Of a stretch of 12,905 nt of DNA, positions 1 to 6,949 are shown piece after piece. The notes beneath the pieces are model-generated. The model did no database searches, was not told where the DNA came from, and worked only from the letters and a program-made list of their open reading frames with translations. A program made the translations under genes and the position numbers. Source of the DNA: Eubacteriales bacterium (GTDB lineage: Bacteria > Bacillota_A > Clostridia > Lachnospirales > Lachnospiraceae). The first letter of the stretch is position 1; the number at the start of each line of letters is the position of its first letter. The stretch lies in NCBI GenBank assembly GCA_030527765.1, contig JAUNAE010000064.1, positions 1 through 12,905 of the forward strand. The letters are read 5' to 3'.

Positions 1-13
1 TTTTCGTCATTTC

Positions 14-42
14 TTGACATCTCCTTTTTTCTACTCTAAAAT
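14..42 (+). promoter_or_regulatory. Sigma-A type promoter for aroE
   Basis: TTGACA at 14-19 is a perfect -35 box, followed by a 17-nt spacer and TAAAAT at 37-42 (five of six to consensus). Transcription would start near 48-50, so the leader of aroE includes the hairpins at 74-135. The motif and spacing are seen directly; activity is inferred. Confidence 0.75.
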
Positions 43-61
43 AACTCGTAACTTACAGTTT

Positions 62-75
62 GAGGATTATAAATG
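62..75 (+). promoter_or_regulatory. Upstream Shine-Dalgarno and ATG in frame with aroE
   Basis: GAGGA at 62-66 lies 6 nt before an ATG at 73-75. That ATG opens a frame that runs without stop into aroE and would add 34 residues to its N-terminus. The signal is weaker than the GGAGGT at 163-168 that precedes the conserved start, but its spacing is good. It could give an extended isoform or be a by-product of the repeat in the leader. Confidence 0.4.
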
Positions 76-135
76 CGAATCTCGCAAGAAGATTCGCGCG
101 TGAGTTCGCTACTTGCGAAGCAGCTTGCTTCGCGA
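74..135 (+). repeat. Structured repeat, copy 1 (aroE leader)
   Basis: Two hairpins lie side by side. The first pairs 75-81 with 91-97 (GCGAATC/GATTCGC, loop 82-90). The second pairs 115-122 with 126-133 (GCGAAGCA/TGCTTCGC, 3-nt loop GCT), extendable by a G-U and an A-U pair. Between them TTCGCTACTTGC (105-116) is identical, on the strand sense to the downstream gene, to a segment of the element at 9438-9510. A related but diverged element lies at 3303-3368. Because it sits after the aroE promoter, it should be transcribed as part of the aroE leader. Confidence 0.6.
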
Positions 136-174
136 TACAAACATATATTTTATCATACTTATGGAGGTAGCTAC

Positions 175-1041
175 ATGAATCAAATTACCGGCACAACACA
201 ACTGACTGCCCTCCTGGGAAGCCCTGTTTCACACAGCATCTCTCCTTTGATGCACAATGAATCTTTCCGGCTTCTCGGTCTCGACTACGTATATCTTTGT
301 TTTGATGTGAAGGAAAATATGCTTCAATCGGCTGTGGAAGGACTTCGTACCTGCAATATCCGCGGATTCAATCTCACAATGCCCAACAAAAACAAAATTG
401 TAGAGTTTCTTGACGAGCTCTCTCCTGCAGCCAGACTCATCGGTGCCGTCAATACGGTTGTTGTGGAAGAGAACCGAATGATCGGCTTCAATACGGATGG
501 AATCGGCTATATGATGGCCGTAAAAGATGCGGGACACAATATCATCGGCAAGACCATCACACTTATGGGAGCCGGCGGTGCAGCCACCGCGATCTGCGCT
601 CAGGCCGCTCTGGACGGAGTAAAGAAAATTCATCTTTTCGCCCGCCCGACCAGCCGTTTCTGGAGCCGTACTCTTCGACTTGCCGACGAGATCAAGCAAA
701 CCCTCACCTGTGAAGTGGTTCTTCACGATAATGATCATACAGAAGAACTCAAAGATGCTATTGCAGAAAGTGCCATGCTCATCAATGCCACTTCTGTTGG
801 AATGGCTCCGAATATTGACGGAACCATCATCAAGGATCCCTCTCTGTTCCGCCCGGAGCTTATCGTCTCAGACGTCATTTATAATCCAAGAGAGACCCGC
901 CTTCTGAGAGAAGCCAGAGAAGCCGGCTGTTCTGTATTTAACGGAATGTATATGCTTCTCTATCAGGGAGCAGAAGCCTTTCGTCTCTGGACCGGTGCAG
1001 ACATGCCTGTGGAGCAGATCAAATCCCTTTATTTCAGCTGA
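175..1041 (+). CDS. aroE: Shikimate dehydrogenase (AroE/YdiB family)
   Basis: This cytoplasmic enzyme reduces 3-dehydroshikimate to shikimate with NAD(P)H in the chorismate pathway. From the chosen start it has 288 residues, normal for the family. Substrate residues are the S-x-S-x-S-P motif at 19-24, catalytic Lys72 in NLTMPNK, Asn93 in GAVNT and Asp108 in NTDG. The Rossmann loop is GAGGAA at 132-137. NATSVGM (204-210), YNP (236-238) and the C-terminal NG-x3-ML-x2-QGA segment follow. The run from GKTITLMGAGGAATA to LLYQGAEAFRLWTG looks closer, from memory, to E. coli YdiB than to classical AroE. The cofactor loop ARPTSR (156-161) keeps two arginines as in NRTxxR, which suggests NADP use. The start at 175 was chosen for GGAGGT (163-168) and because homologues begin here; an in-frame ATG with a weaker ribosome site exists at 73. 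The 3' end overlaps the convergent gene by 13 bp. Confidence 0.95.
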   Translation: MNQITGTTQLTALLGSPVSHSISPLMHNESFRLLGLDYVYLCFDVKENMLQSAVEGLRTCNIRGFNLTMPNKNKIVEFLDELSPAARLIGAVNTVVVEENRMIGFNTDGIGYMMAVKDAGHNIIGKTITLMGAGGAATAICAQAALDGVKKIHLFARPTSRFWSRTLRLADEIKQTLTCEVVLHDNDHTEELKDAIAESAMLINATSVGMAPNIDGTIIKDPSLFRPELIVSDVIYNPRETRLLREAREAGCSVFNGMYMLLYQGAEAFRLWTGADMPVEQIKSLYFS

Positions 1042-1781
1042 TCCGGCTTCTTAAGCCATGCCTTAATAAAGGCAAACATTTCTCTTACAATATAATGCAG
1101 TTCCATGACGGGATCTCCCTTCGCGGGGATCCCGTATACTTTTTTGTAACCGGATATTTTTGCAAGATACAGGGCTCTACTCACATGAAAATCATTGGAC
1201 AGAATTCCTGTAGGTACCTCTCTGCATCCGGTTAATTCATGGGAAAACTTAAGATTTTCCAGTGTACTGGTGGAATCTTCTTCCAGAATCAGCCGCTCTT
1301 TGGGAATTCCTCTCTCAAGCATCCATTCTTCCATACACCGGGCTTCCGTGATGTCCTCCCCGCTTCCTTTACCTCCCGACAAGATGAATATGGTGTCCTG
1401 ATTCTTCCAGGCATATTCCTCTGCCCTCACAAGTCTTTTCACGAGAGCTCTGGATGGTTTTTTTCCTCTCACCTGTGCACCAAGAACAATCACATACGTC
1501 AGATTCTTCTCACCCTTCTTTACCATACCCCGCAGAATCACCACCAGAAGGAACAAGGCAAAACAGAAAAAAATTAGAGCAGCGATCACACTGCTTATTT
1601 TAAGCCAGACAGGGAGCGTTTGGAATATCCCGGGATCTTTTTGTGTCTGTCTCCAAAGTCCCACACACAGAAGGCCGAAAACCGGCCAGATCCATGCAAA
1701 ATCCGCGGTAACTCCCGCATATCTGCATATGAGAAGCCAGTATGCTATACAGAAGATTCCCAATCCCAGGAAAACAATCAT
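1029..1781 (-). CDS. YdcF/SanA/ElyC-type DUF218 membrane protein
   Basis: A 250-residue protein with three N-terminal hydrophobic segments (about 2-20, 28-44, 59-84) and a C-terminal DUF218 domain from about residue 95. Domain motifs are YVIVLGAQV (96-104), LSGGKGSGEDITEA (134-147), the ERGIPKERLILEEDSTST stretch (156-173, followed by ENL) and SNDFHVSRA (195-203). Members of this family have been linked to cell-envelope or wall-precursor processes, but the reaction is not established and I do not assign one. The start is set by AAGGAG at 1791-1796, 9 nt upstream. No separate promoter is apparent, and the gene follows the SEC-C gene after a hairpin, so it may depend on read-through. Its last 13 bp overlap the end of aroE, and codons near 1108-1145 double as a terminator on the other strand. 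Confidence 0.88.
   Translation of the reverse strand: MIVFLGLGIFCIAYWLLICRYAGVTADFAWIWPVFGLLCVGLWRQTQKDPGIFQTLPVWLKISSVIAALIFFCFALFLLVVILRGMVKKGEKNLTYVIVLGAQVRGKKPSRALVKRLVRAEEYAWKNQDTIFILSGGKGSGEDITEARCMEEWMLERGIPKERLILEEDSTSTLENLKFSHELTGCREVPTGILSNDFHVSRALYLAKISGYKKVYGIPAKGDPVMELHYIVREMFAFIKAWLKKPDQLK
1108..1145 (+). terminator. Rho-independent terminator for aroE, inside the opposing gene
   Basis: ACGGGATC at 1108-1115 pairs with GATCCCGT at 1128-1135. A T-G pair and two C-G pairs extend the stem to a TTCG-containing loop. The hairpin is followed after ATAC by six Ts at 1140-1145. This is a canonical intrinsic terminator in the aroE direction about 67 nt past the aroE stop. It lies wholly within the coding sequence of the convergent DUF218 gene, covering its VYGIPAKGDPVM region. 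Confidence 0.75.
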
Positions 1782-1816
1782 ATCCTCATTCTCCTTTTTT
1801 GCAATAAATCAAAAGA

Positions 1817-1864
1817 ACGGCTGCAAATTCCACATTCTGTTCTGGATGTGAAATTTGCAGCCGT
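1817..1864 (-). terminator. Long hairpin terminator of the SEC-C gene
   Basis: Bases 1817-1829 pair perfectly with 1852-1864 (13 bp). After one mismatch an inner stem CACAT/ATGTG (1831-1835 with 1846-1850) continues it. On the minus strand the hairpin is followed by TTCTTTTGATT. It begins about 20 nt after the SEC-C stop. The T tract is moderate, so some read-through into the DUF218 gene is possible. Confidence 0.7.
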
Positions 1865-1883
1865 AGATATCAGATATCACTAC

Positions 1884-2393
1884 TTATCTTCCGCAGCAAT
1901 GTTTGTATTTTTTGCCGCTTCCGCATGGACACGGATCGTTACGGCCAACTTTGTGTGGTTTCACAATGGTGCCGGATTTCTTCTGCTCAAGATACAGCTC
2001 ATGAAGCTTCTCCTCAGAGAAGATGTTCTTCCACTGCGGCAGATTGTACAGCCAGTCTGCTTTTGCATCTACCATGTTCTTGTACAGAGCTTCTTTGTCA
2101 AATGCCAGATTTACTTTGGTATCCTCATCCATTGTCTCAATCGGGTTCGGAACCTTCAGGCTGTCATTGATACCATCCAGGAATCCAACCATTGTCAGAA
2201 CTTCCTGACCATATTTCTCAGCGAGTTCTTTAACAGTACCGGACACAGGCTCATCCGGAGTCTCAAGAAGCTGCTCATAAATATTCTTCTCAATATTAAA
2301 ATAATTTGCCCAGAATCTCTGAAGCTGTCCGCGATCAGCAGTCTGATCGTATGCAATGGCACGCCACTGCTCTAAAATTGTCTTGTCACTCAT
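1884..2393 (-). CDS. SEC-C motif domain protein
   Basis: A 169-residue soluble, acidic, mostly helical protein. Its C-terminus is a clear SEC-C zinc-binding motif, [19 protein letters not shown] (149-167), with ligands Cys155, Cys157, Cys166 and Cys167 in the C-x-C-x8-C-C pattern. The same motif ends SecA, where it binds zinc and mediates SecB and ribosome contact. Stand-alone proteins carrying it are common in Firmicutes and mostly uncharacterised. Residues 1-148 match no family that I recognise, so the role is unknown. The start is supported by AGAGGA about 8 nt upstream and by a strong promoter at 2430-2458. The gene ends in a long hairpin terminator, so it can be expressed on its own. Confidence 0.88.
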   Translation of the reverse strand: MSDKTILEQWRAIAYDQTADRGQLQRFWANYFNIEKNIYEQLLETPDEPVSGTVKELAEKYGQEVLTMVGFLDGINDSLKVPNPIETMDEDTKVNLAFDKEALYKNMVDAKADWLYNLPQWKNIFSEEKLHELYLEQKKSGTIVKPHKVGRNDPCPCGSGKKYKHCCGR

Positions 2394-2429
2394 TATTAAT
2401 TCCTCTTTTCAAAATTTCATGATTGAAAC

Positions 2430-2458
2430 ATTATATCATCTTTTTTTGCAAAGTACAA
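2430..2458 (-). promoter_or_regulatory. Sigma-A type promoter for the SEC-C gene
   Basis: On the minus strand TTGTAC (2453-2458) is followed by a 17-nt A-rich spacer and TATAAT (2430-2435), a perfect -10 box. It lies in the 72-bp gap between the HAD gene and the SEC-C gene. No convincing hairpin terminator for the HAD gene is seen in this gap. Confidence 0.75.
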
Positions 2459-2465
2459 GATTTGG

Positions 2466-3278
2466 TTACAGAAGCTTTTGAAAAGCCGCATCGGCTTCCT
2501 TCAGATTTCGGAACACAATGCCGTGAATACCTTCTTTTCTTGCAGCCTCACAGTTGTCTTCCCGATCATCGAAGAAAACCGTTTCCTCCGGCTTCAATTG
2601 ATATCTGTCAAGAAGAATCCGGTAAATCTTCGGATCCGGTTTGATTACATTCACGTCACAGGAAAAAAGGCATCCATCCATGTATTTCAAAAACGGAAGA
2701 CGATCTTTCGTGCGGTTTTTCATAAAATGGCTGAGATTGGAAAGAATGTACAGATTGTATCCCTGTTCCTTCAAGTAACGAACCCAGGTTTCAGAATAAT
2801 CAAAAGGAACGATTGCACGATCCACATTTTCCATGACTTCACGGATTTCTTTCTCATACTCCGGCGCATTTTCCACGAAACGATCCACATAGTAGGCTTC
2901 CTCATGTTCTCCTTTGTCCCGCTCATTCCACATTTCGCTTTTGAAAATAGCTTTTGCCACCGCATCCTTCGTCTTTTCGGAGTAACCAAAGGAATCCAGA
3001 TGCTCTCTCCAGTGGAAATCTATCAATACCATTCCCACATCAAAAACCACATTTTTGATGGCACGCTCTGTAGAAGGATTTCGTTTTTTCCAGCTCTGGT
3101 ACACCATCATACACACATAGGCAAGAACCGGAACTGTAATAACAAGACCGACAGACACCCGAAACAGCGTCTGCCCTGTCTCTCCGTTTCCAAAGGCAAA
3201 TACCATTGGAAGGCAGAAAATCACAAGAAGCAAAACAACTCCGAGAATTGCCATCACTTTTTTCGTATTATTCTTCAT
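2466..3278 (-). CDS. Membrane-anchored HAD-superfamily hydrolase
   Basis: A 270-residue protein with two N-terminal membrane segments (about 7-28 and 39-60) and a HAD domain from about residue 74. Motif I is VVFDVGMVL with nucleophile Asp80. The usual second Asp is replaced by Gly82, as in YihX-type sugar phosphatases (FDLGNV). Motif II is LSN (179-181), motif III is Lys213 in VIKPDP and motif IV is FFDDRED (235-241). Phosphatase activity on a small phosphate ester is likely but the substrate cannot be read; a cap of about 90 residues follows motif I. The start at 3278 is preferred because TGAGG lies just upstream of it. An ATG four codons earlier (3290) has no ribosome site. Related soluble enzymes usually lack the membrane anchor. 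The gene lies just after structured-repeat copy 2 and shows no clear promoter. Confidence 0.87.
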   Translation of the reverse strand: MKNNTKKVMAILGVVLLLVIFCLPMVFAFGNGETGQTLFRVSVGLVITVPVLAYVCMMVYQSWKKRNPSTERAIKNVVFDVGMVLIDFHWREHLDSFGYSEKTKDAVAKAIFKSEMWNERDKGEHEEAYYVDRFVENAPEYEKEIREVMENVDRAIVPFDYSETWVRYLKEQGYNLYILSNLSHFMKNRTKDRLPFLKYMDGCLFSCDVNVIKPDPKIYRILLDRYQLKPEETVFFDDREDNCEAARKEGIHGIVFRNLKEADAAFQKLL

Positions 3279-3302
3279 ATTAAACCTCATTTAACTGATA
3301 TA

Positions 3303-3368
3303 AGCTGCTGAGCAGCTATTTGGTCTCGCAAATAGCGGAAGCGGATTGCACGAATCCGATTGACCAAA
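3303..3368 (-). repeat. Structured repeat, copy 2 (purA/HAD gap)
   Basis: Three nested or adjacent palindromes are seen. AGCTGC/GCAGCT pairs 3303-3308 with 3312-3317 (loop TGA). An outer arm TTTGGTC/GACCAAA pairs 3319-3325 with 3362-3368. Within it CGGATT/AATCCG pairs 3342-3347 with 3353-3358. The plus-strand core GCAAATAGCGGAAGCGGATT matches the copy near 9475 (GCAAGTAGCG-AAGCGGATT) with one substitution and one indel. The element fills the space between the purA terminator and the HAD gene start. Confidence 0.65.
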
Positions 3369-3371
3369 CAA

Positions 3372-3398
3372 GGCTGCCGAAAAAAAGATTCGGCAGCC
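3372..3398 (-). terminator. Rho-independent terminator of the pur operon
   Basis: A perfect 10-bp stem, GGCTGCCGAA (3372-3381) with TTCGGCAGCC (3389-3398), encloses a 7-nt loop. It begins 19 nt past the purA stop. On the minus strand it is followed by TTGTTTGG, a short T-rich tail. Confidence 0.8.
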
Positions 3399-3417
3399 CC
3401 AATAACAACAGTCTCTA

Positions 3418-4698
3418 TTATTTTTCACGATAGATAATATCGTTACGTCCCGGTCCATTGGAAATCATAGTGATCGGGAATCCGATCTGTTTCTCAATGA
3501 ATTCGATGTATTTACGGCAGTTTTCCGGAAGCTCTTCGTAATTCTTGATACCGCGGATATCGCATTTCCATCCCGGAAGAGTTTCAAGTACCGGTTTCGC
3601 TTTTTCAAGCTCTGTAGTGGTTGGGAAATCTGTCGTAACTTTTCCGTCAATCTCGTATCCTACACATACCGGAATCTCATCCAGATAGCCAAGTACATCA
3701 AGAACGGTAAAGGCAACATCGGTGGTACCCTGAATACGGCATCCGTATTTGGAAGCAACACAGTCGAACCATCCCATTCTTCTCGGACGACCTGTCGTTG
3801 CACCGTACTCACCGCCGTCTCCGCCGCGTCTTCTCAGTTCATCTGCCTCTTCTCCGAAGATTTCGGAAACAAATGCACCCGCACCTACTGCGCTGGAGTA
3901 CGCTTTGCATACAGTGATAATTTTCTTGATTTCGTATGGTGGAATTCCTGCACCGATTGCGCCATAAGCTGCCAGTGTGGAGGAAGATGTTACCATCGGA
4001 TAAATTCCGTGATCCGGATCCTTCAGAGAACCAAGCTGACCCTCGAGAAGAACCTCTTTGCCTTCCTGCAGAGCATCCCACAGGTATTTGGATACGTCAC
4101 ACACATATGGTGCAACCATATCACGATACTTCATCAGTTCCTGGAACAGTTCTTCTACATCCAGCTCCGGTTTGTGATAGAGATGTTTCAGAAGGATGTT
4201 CTTAGTTTCAACAACACGCTCCAGTTTCTCACGAAGTGCTGTCTCATCAAAGAGCTCACTTACCTGGAAACCGATTTTTGCGTATTTGTCAGAGTAGAAT
4301 GGTGCAATACCGGACTTTGTAGATCCAAAGGACTTGCCTGCAAGTCTTTCTTCCTCATACTGATCAAAAAGAATGTGGTACGGCATTACCATCTGTGCTC
4401 TGTTGGAAATCAAAATCTTCGGTGCCGGAACGCCTCTGGAAACGACTTCATTGTACTCTTTAAAGAATACCGGAACATTCAGAGCAACTCCATTACCAAT
4501 AATGCTTGTTGTATGATCGTAAAATACGCCGGATGGAAGGGTATGTAATGCGAATTTTCCATAGTCATTGACGATGGTGTGTCCTGCATTGGCACCTCCC
4601 TGGAATCTTACAATAATATCTGCTTCTTTGGAGAGCATATCGGTAATTTTACCTTTTCCTTCATCTCCCCAGTTCGCACCAACTACTGCTTTTACCAT
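3418..4698 (-). CDS. purA: Adenylosuccinate synthetase
   Basis: PurA uses GTP to join aspartate to IMP, giving adenylosuccinate on the way to AMP; it is cytoplasmic. At 426 residues it has the usual length. The GTP/Mg loop WGDEGKGK (10-17) carries the catalytic Asp12, and NAGHT holds His40. TTGRPRRMGWFD (301-312) and TDVAFTVLDVLGYLDEIPVC (326-345) are family signatures. Several positions differ from the E. coli pattern: GANWGDEG for GxQWGDEG, GSTKSGIAPFYSDK for GxTxRGIGPAYxDK, and EGQLGSLKD (219-227) for EGAQGTLLD. I believe this variant is shared by related Lachnospiraceae, so it is probably a functional lineage rather than decay. GAGGAGG precedes the start. It is the last gene of purC-purB-purA, 29 nt after purB, and is followed by a terminator. 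Confidence 0.95.
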   Translation of the reverse strand: MVKAVVGANWGDEGKGKITDMLSKEADIIVRFQGGANAGHTIVNDYGKFALHTLPSGVFYDHTTSIIGNGVALNVPVFFKEYNEVVSRGVPAPKILISNRAQMVMPYHILFDQYEEERLAGKSFGSTKSGIAPFYSDKYAKIGFQVSELFDETALREKLERVVETKNILLKHLYHKPELDVEELFQELMKYRDMVAPYVCDVSKYLWDALQEGKEVLLEGQLGSLKDPDHGIYPMVTSSSTLAAYGAIGAGIPPYEIKKIITVCKAYSSAVGAGAFVSEIFGEEADELRRRGGDGGEYGATTGRPRRMGWFDCVASKYGCRIQGTTDVAFTVLDVLGYLDEIPVCVGYEIDGKVTTDFPTTTELEKAKPVLETLPGWKCDIRGIKNYEELPENCRKYIEFIEKQIGFPITMISNGPGRNDIIYREK

Positions 4699-4727
4699 TA
4701 CACTTCCTCCTCGTGTGATTGCTTGTG

Positions 4728-6161
4728 TTATACATTGATCTGGGATTTCAGTCCCAGCATATCTTTATGGGAATCCAGTACCGGCTTCACAACTTCTGCT
4801 ACAAAGCGCTCGGTCTGCTCTTTCGCTCTTCCCACATATTTCTTCGGTTCCATAGATTTTTGAAGATCACTAAGAGTCAGGTTGAAGGCAGGATCTGCTG
4901 CAATCAGCTCCAGAAGATTGTTATCCTGTCCAAGAACCTTCACATTACGTCCAGCTTCCATAGAAAGCTCGCGGATTCTCTCATGAAGTTCCTGACGGTC
5001 ACCACCTGCTTTTACTGCATCCATCATAATGTTTTCTGTTGCCATGAATGGAAGCTCAGAAAGCATATGTTTCTCAATAACCTTCGGATAAACAACCAGA
5101 CCGTCTACGACATTCAGGCAGAGATCCAGAATACCATCAATGGCAAGGAATCCCTCCGGAACGCTGAGACGCTTGTTTGCAGAGTCATCCAGAGTTCTCT
5201 CAAACCACTGGGTTGCAGAGGTAATGGCAGGATTCAGTGCATCTACCATAACGTATCTGGAAAGAGACGCAATGCGCTCACTTCTCATTGGATTTCTCTT
5301 ATATGCCATTGCGGAAGAACCGATCTGAGATTTTTCAAACGGCTCCTCAACTTCTTTCAGATGCTGAAGAAGACGAATGTCATTGGACATCTTGTGGGCA
5401 CTTGCTGCGATACCTGCAAGGATGTTCAGAACACGGGTATCTACCTTGCGGGAATAGGTCTGACCGGAAACCGGATAACATGCCTCAAAGCCCATCTTCT
5501 CTGCGATCATCGGATCGATGCGGTCGATGGTCTCCTGATCTCCGTCAAAGAGTTCAAGAAAGCTTGCCTGAGTACCGGTGGTTCCTTTGGAGCCGAGAAG
5601 TTTCAGAGTTCCCATAACATACTCCAGATCCTCAAGATCCATCATGAATTCCTGAGTCCAGAGAGTCGCTCTCTTACCAACGGTTGTCGGCTGTGCAGGC
5701 TGGAAATGTGTAAAAGCCAGTGTAGGCTGATCTTTGTATTTGTCTGCGAAATCAGCAAGCTCTGCAATGACGCTGACAAGCTTCTTCTGCACAAGCTTCA
5801 GCGCCTCACGCATAACAATCACATCCGTATTGTCACCTACATAGCAGGATGTAGCACCCAGATGGATAATTCCCTTTGCTTTCGGGCACTGTACACCGTA
5901 AGCGTACACATGGGACATAACATCATGACGTACCTCTGCCTCACGGGCCTTTGCTACATCATAATTGATCTCTTCTGCATGCTCTTTCAGCTCATCGATC
6001 TGTTCCTGGGTAATCGGAAGTCCCAGTTCCTTCTCGGTCTCTGCAAGTGCAATCCAAAGTTTTCTCCAGGTACGGAATTTCATGTCAGGAGAAAATATAT
6101 ACTGCATTTCTTTGCTGGCATAACGCTCTGATAAAGGGCTCACATATCTGTCTGTACTCAT
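4728..6161 (-). CDS. purB: Adenylosuccinate lyase, long eukaryote-like form
   Basis: PurB releases fumarate from both SAICAR (giving AICAR) and adenylosuccinate (giving AMP). It belongs to the aspartase/fumarase superfamily and acts as a cytoplasmic tetramer. The 477 residues exceed the roughly 430 of the B. subtilis enzyme. Much of the sequence recalls human ADSL: KGTTGTQASFLELFDGD (192-208), EEPFEKSQIGSSAM (272-285), QWFERTLDDSAN (318-329) and ELPFMATENIMM (369-380). Catalytic candidates are His79 (RHDVMSH), His152 (THFQPAQPTT) and Ser282/Ser283 in the signature loop GSSAMAYKRNPMRSE, where Ala286 replaces the usual proline. AGGAG sits 7 nt before the start. It is the middle gene of the operon, 26 nt after purC and 29 nt before purA. 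Confidence 0.96.
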   Translation of the reverse strand: MSTDRYVSPLSERYASKEMQYIFSPDMKFRTWRKLWIALAETEKELGLPITQEQIDELKEHAEEINYDVAKAREAEVRHDVMSHVYAYGVQCPKAKGIIHLGATSCYVGDNTDVIVMREALKLVQKKLVSVIAELADFADKYKDQPTLAFTHFQPAQPTTVGKRATLWTQEFMMDLEDLEYVMGTLKLLGSKGTTGTQASFLELFDGDQETIDRIDPMIAEKMGFEACYPVSGQTYSRKVDTRVLNILAGIAASAHKMSNDIRLLQHLKEVEEPFEKSQIGSSAMAYKRNPMRSERIASLSRYVMVDALNPAITSATQWFERTLDDSANKRLSVPEGFLAIDGILDLCLNVVDGLVVYPKVIEKHMLSELPFMATENIMMDAVKAGGDRQELHERIRELSMEAGRNVKVLGQDNNLLELIAADPAFNLTLSDLQKSMEPKKYVGRAKEQTERFVAEVVKPVLDSHKDMLGLKSQINV

Positions 6162-6187
6162 TTTATCACTCCTAGATTTTGTGCTGA

Positions 6188-6895
6188 TCAGTCAAGGCCA
6201 AGACGATGGAAAACTTCTACATAAGCTTCCTCAACATTGCCAAGATCGCGTCTGAAACGGTCTTTGTCAAGTTTCTCATTGGTGTTTACATCCCAGAGAC
6301 GGCAGGTATCCGGAGATACCTCATCTGCAAGAACGATCTGTCCATGGAAGCGGCCAAACTCAATTTTGAAGTCGATGAGTTTCATTCCTGCATTCAGGAA
6401 GTACTCTTTCATGATCTCATTTACTTTCAGAGTATAGGAACGGATCTGGTCGATCTCCTCCTTGGTTGCAAGGCCAAGAGCAAGTGCATAATCATCGTTG
6501 ATAAATGGATCGCCGAGATCGTCATTCTTGTAGCTGAACTCAAGAATCGGGCAAAGCAGCTCTCTTCCCTCTTCAACGCCCATACGTTTGGAGAAGCTTC
6601 CTGCTGCAACGTTGCGGATAATAACCTCAAGCGGAACGATGTCCACTTTCTTTACTGCAGTTTCTCTATCACTTAATTCTTCGATGAAATGGGTCGGAAT
6701 TCCGGCAGCCTCAAACTTCTGGAATACAAGGTTGGTCATACGGTTATTGATGGCACCCTTTCCCTGGATTGTACCTTTCTTAATACCATTGAACGCGGTG
6801 GCATCATCCTTATAGCTTACAATTACTACATCCGGATCATCTGTCGCGAAAACCTTCTTTGCTTTTCCTTCGTAAAGCTGTTCTCTTTTTTCCAT
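6188..6895 (-). CDS. purC: SAICAR synthetase
   Basis: PurC ligates aspartate to CAIR with ATP, forming SAICAR, the substrate of the next gene's product. The 235-residue length is normal. [10 protein letters not shown] (7-16) is the N-terminal ATP-site motif. [15 protein letters not shown] (86-100) and LIDFKIEFG (173-181) are the two family signatures, and SDRET (75-79) is also typical. The ATG at 6895 gives the N-terminus [10 protein letters not shown], usual for homologues, with AGGTG 6-7 nt upstream. A GTG at 6904 preceded by AAAGGA would add three residues and cannot be excluded. It is the first gene of the operon, with a promoter at 6987-7015 and an 85-nt leader holding tandem repeats. 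Confidence 0.96.
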   Translation of the reverse strand: MEKREQLYEGKAKKVFATDDPDVVIVSYKDDATAFNGIKKGTIQGKGAINNRMTNLVFQKFEAAGIPTHFIEELSDRETAVKKVDIVPLEVIIRNVAAGSFSKRMGVEEGRELLCPILEFSYKNDDLGDPFINDDYALALGLATKEEIDQIRSYTLKVNEIMKEYFLNAGMKLIDFKIEFGRFHGQIVLADEVSPDTCRLWDVNTNEKLDKDRFRRDLGNVEEAYVEVFHRLGLD

Positions 6896-6949
6896 GTCCT
6901 TCACCTGTTCCTTTCGATTTTTCTTCTATTTGATATCGTACAAATTCTC

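Noticed and set aside
74..135. CRISPR-like repeat
   Set aside because: Copies are dispersed kilobases apart, not arrayed with spacers, and no cas genes are present.
1780..1790. Four-codon mini-ORF (ATG AGG ATA TGA) overlapping the DUF218 start
   Set aside because: Its ATG is only 1 nt from the AAGGAG, too close for initiation; likely chance.
1620..2375. Plus-strand open frame spanning the DUF218/SEC-C junction
   Set aside because: It lies antisense to two supported genes and across a terminator hairpin, and its product has no recognisable motif.
3279..3290. ATG at 3290 as the HAD gene start
   Set aside because: No Shine-Dalgarno precedes it, whereas TGAGG sits well placed before the ATG at 3278.
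2478..3311. Plus-strand open frame opposite the HAD gene
   Set aside because: Antisense to a gene with all four HAD motifs; composition is shadow-like and there is no ribosome site of note.
4719..6131. Plus-strand open frame of 470 codons opposite purB
   Set aside because: It mirrors purB almost exactly, its translation has no recognisable family, and purB is unmistakable. It is an antisense shadow.
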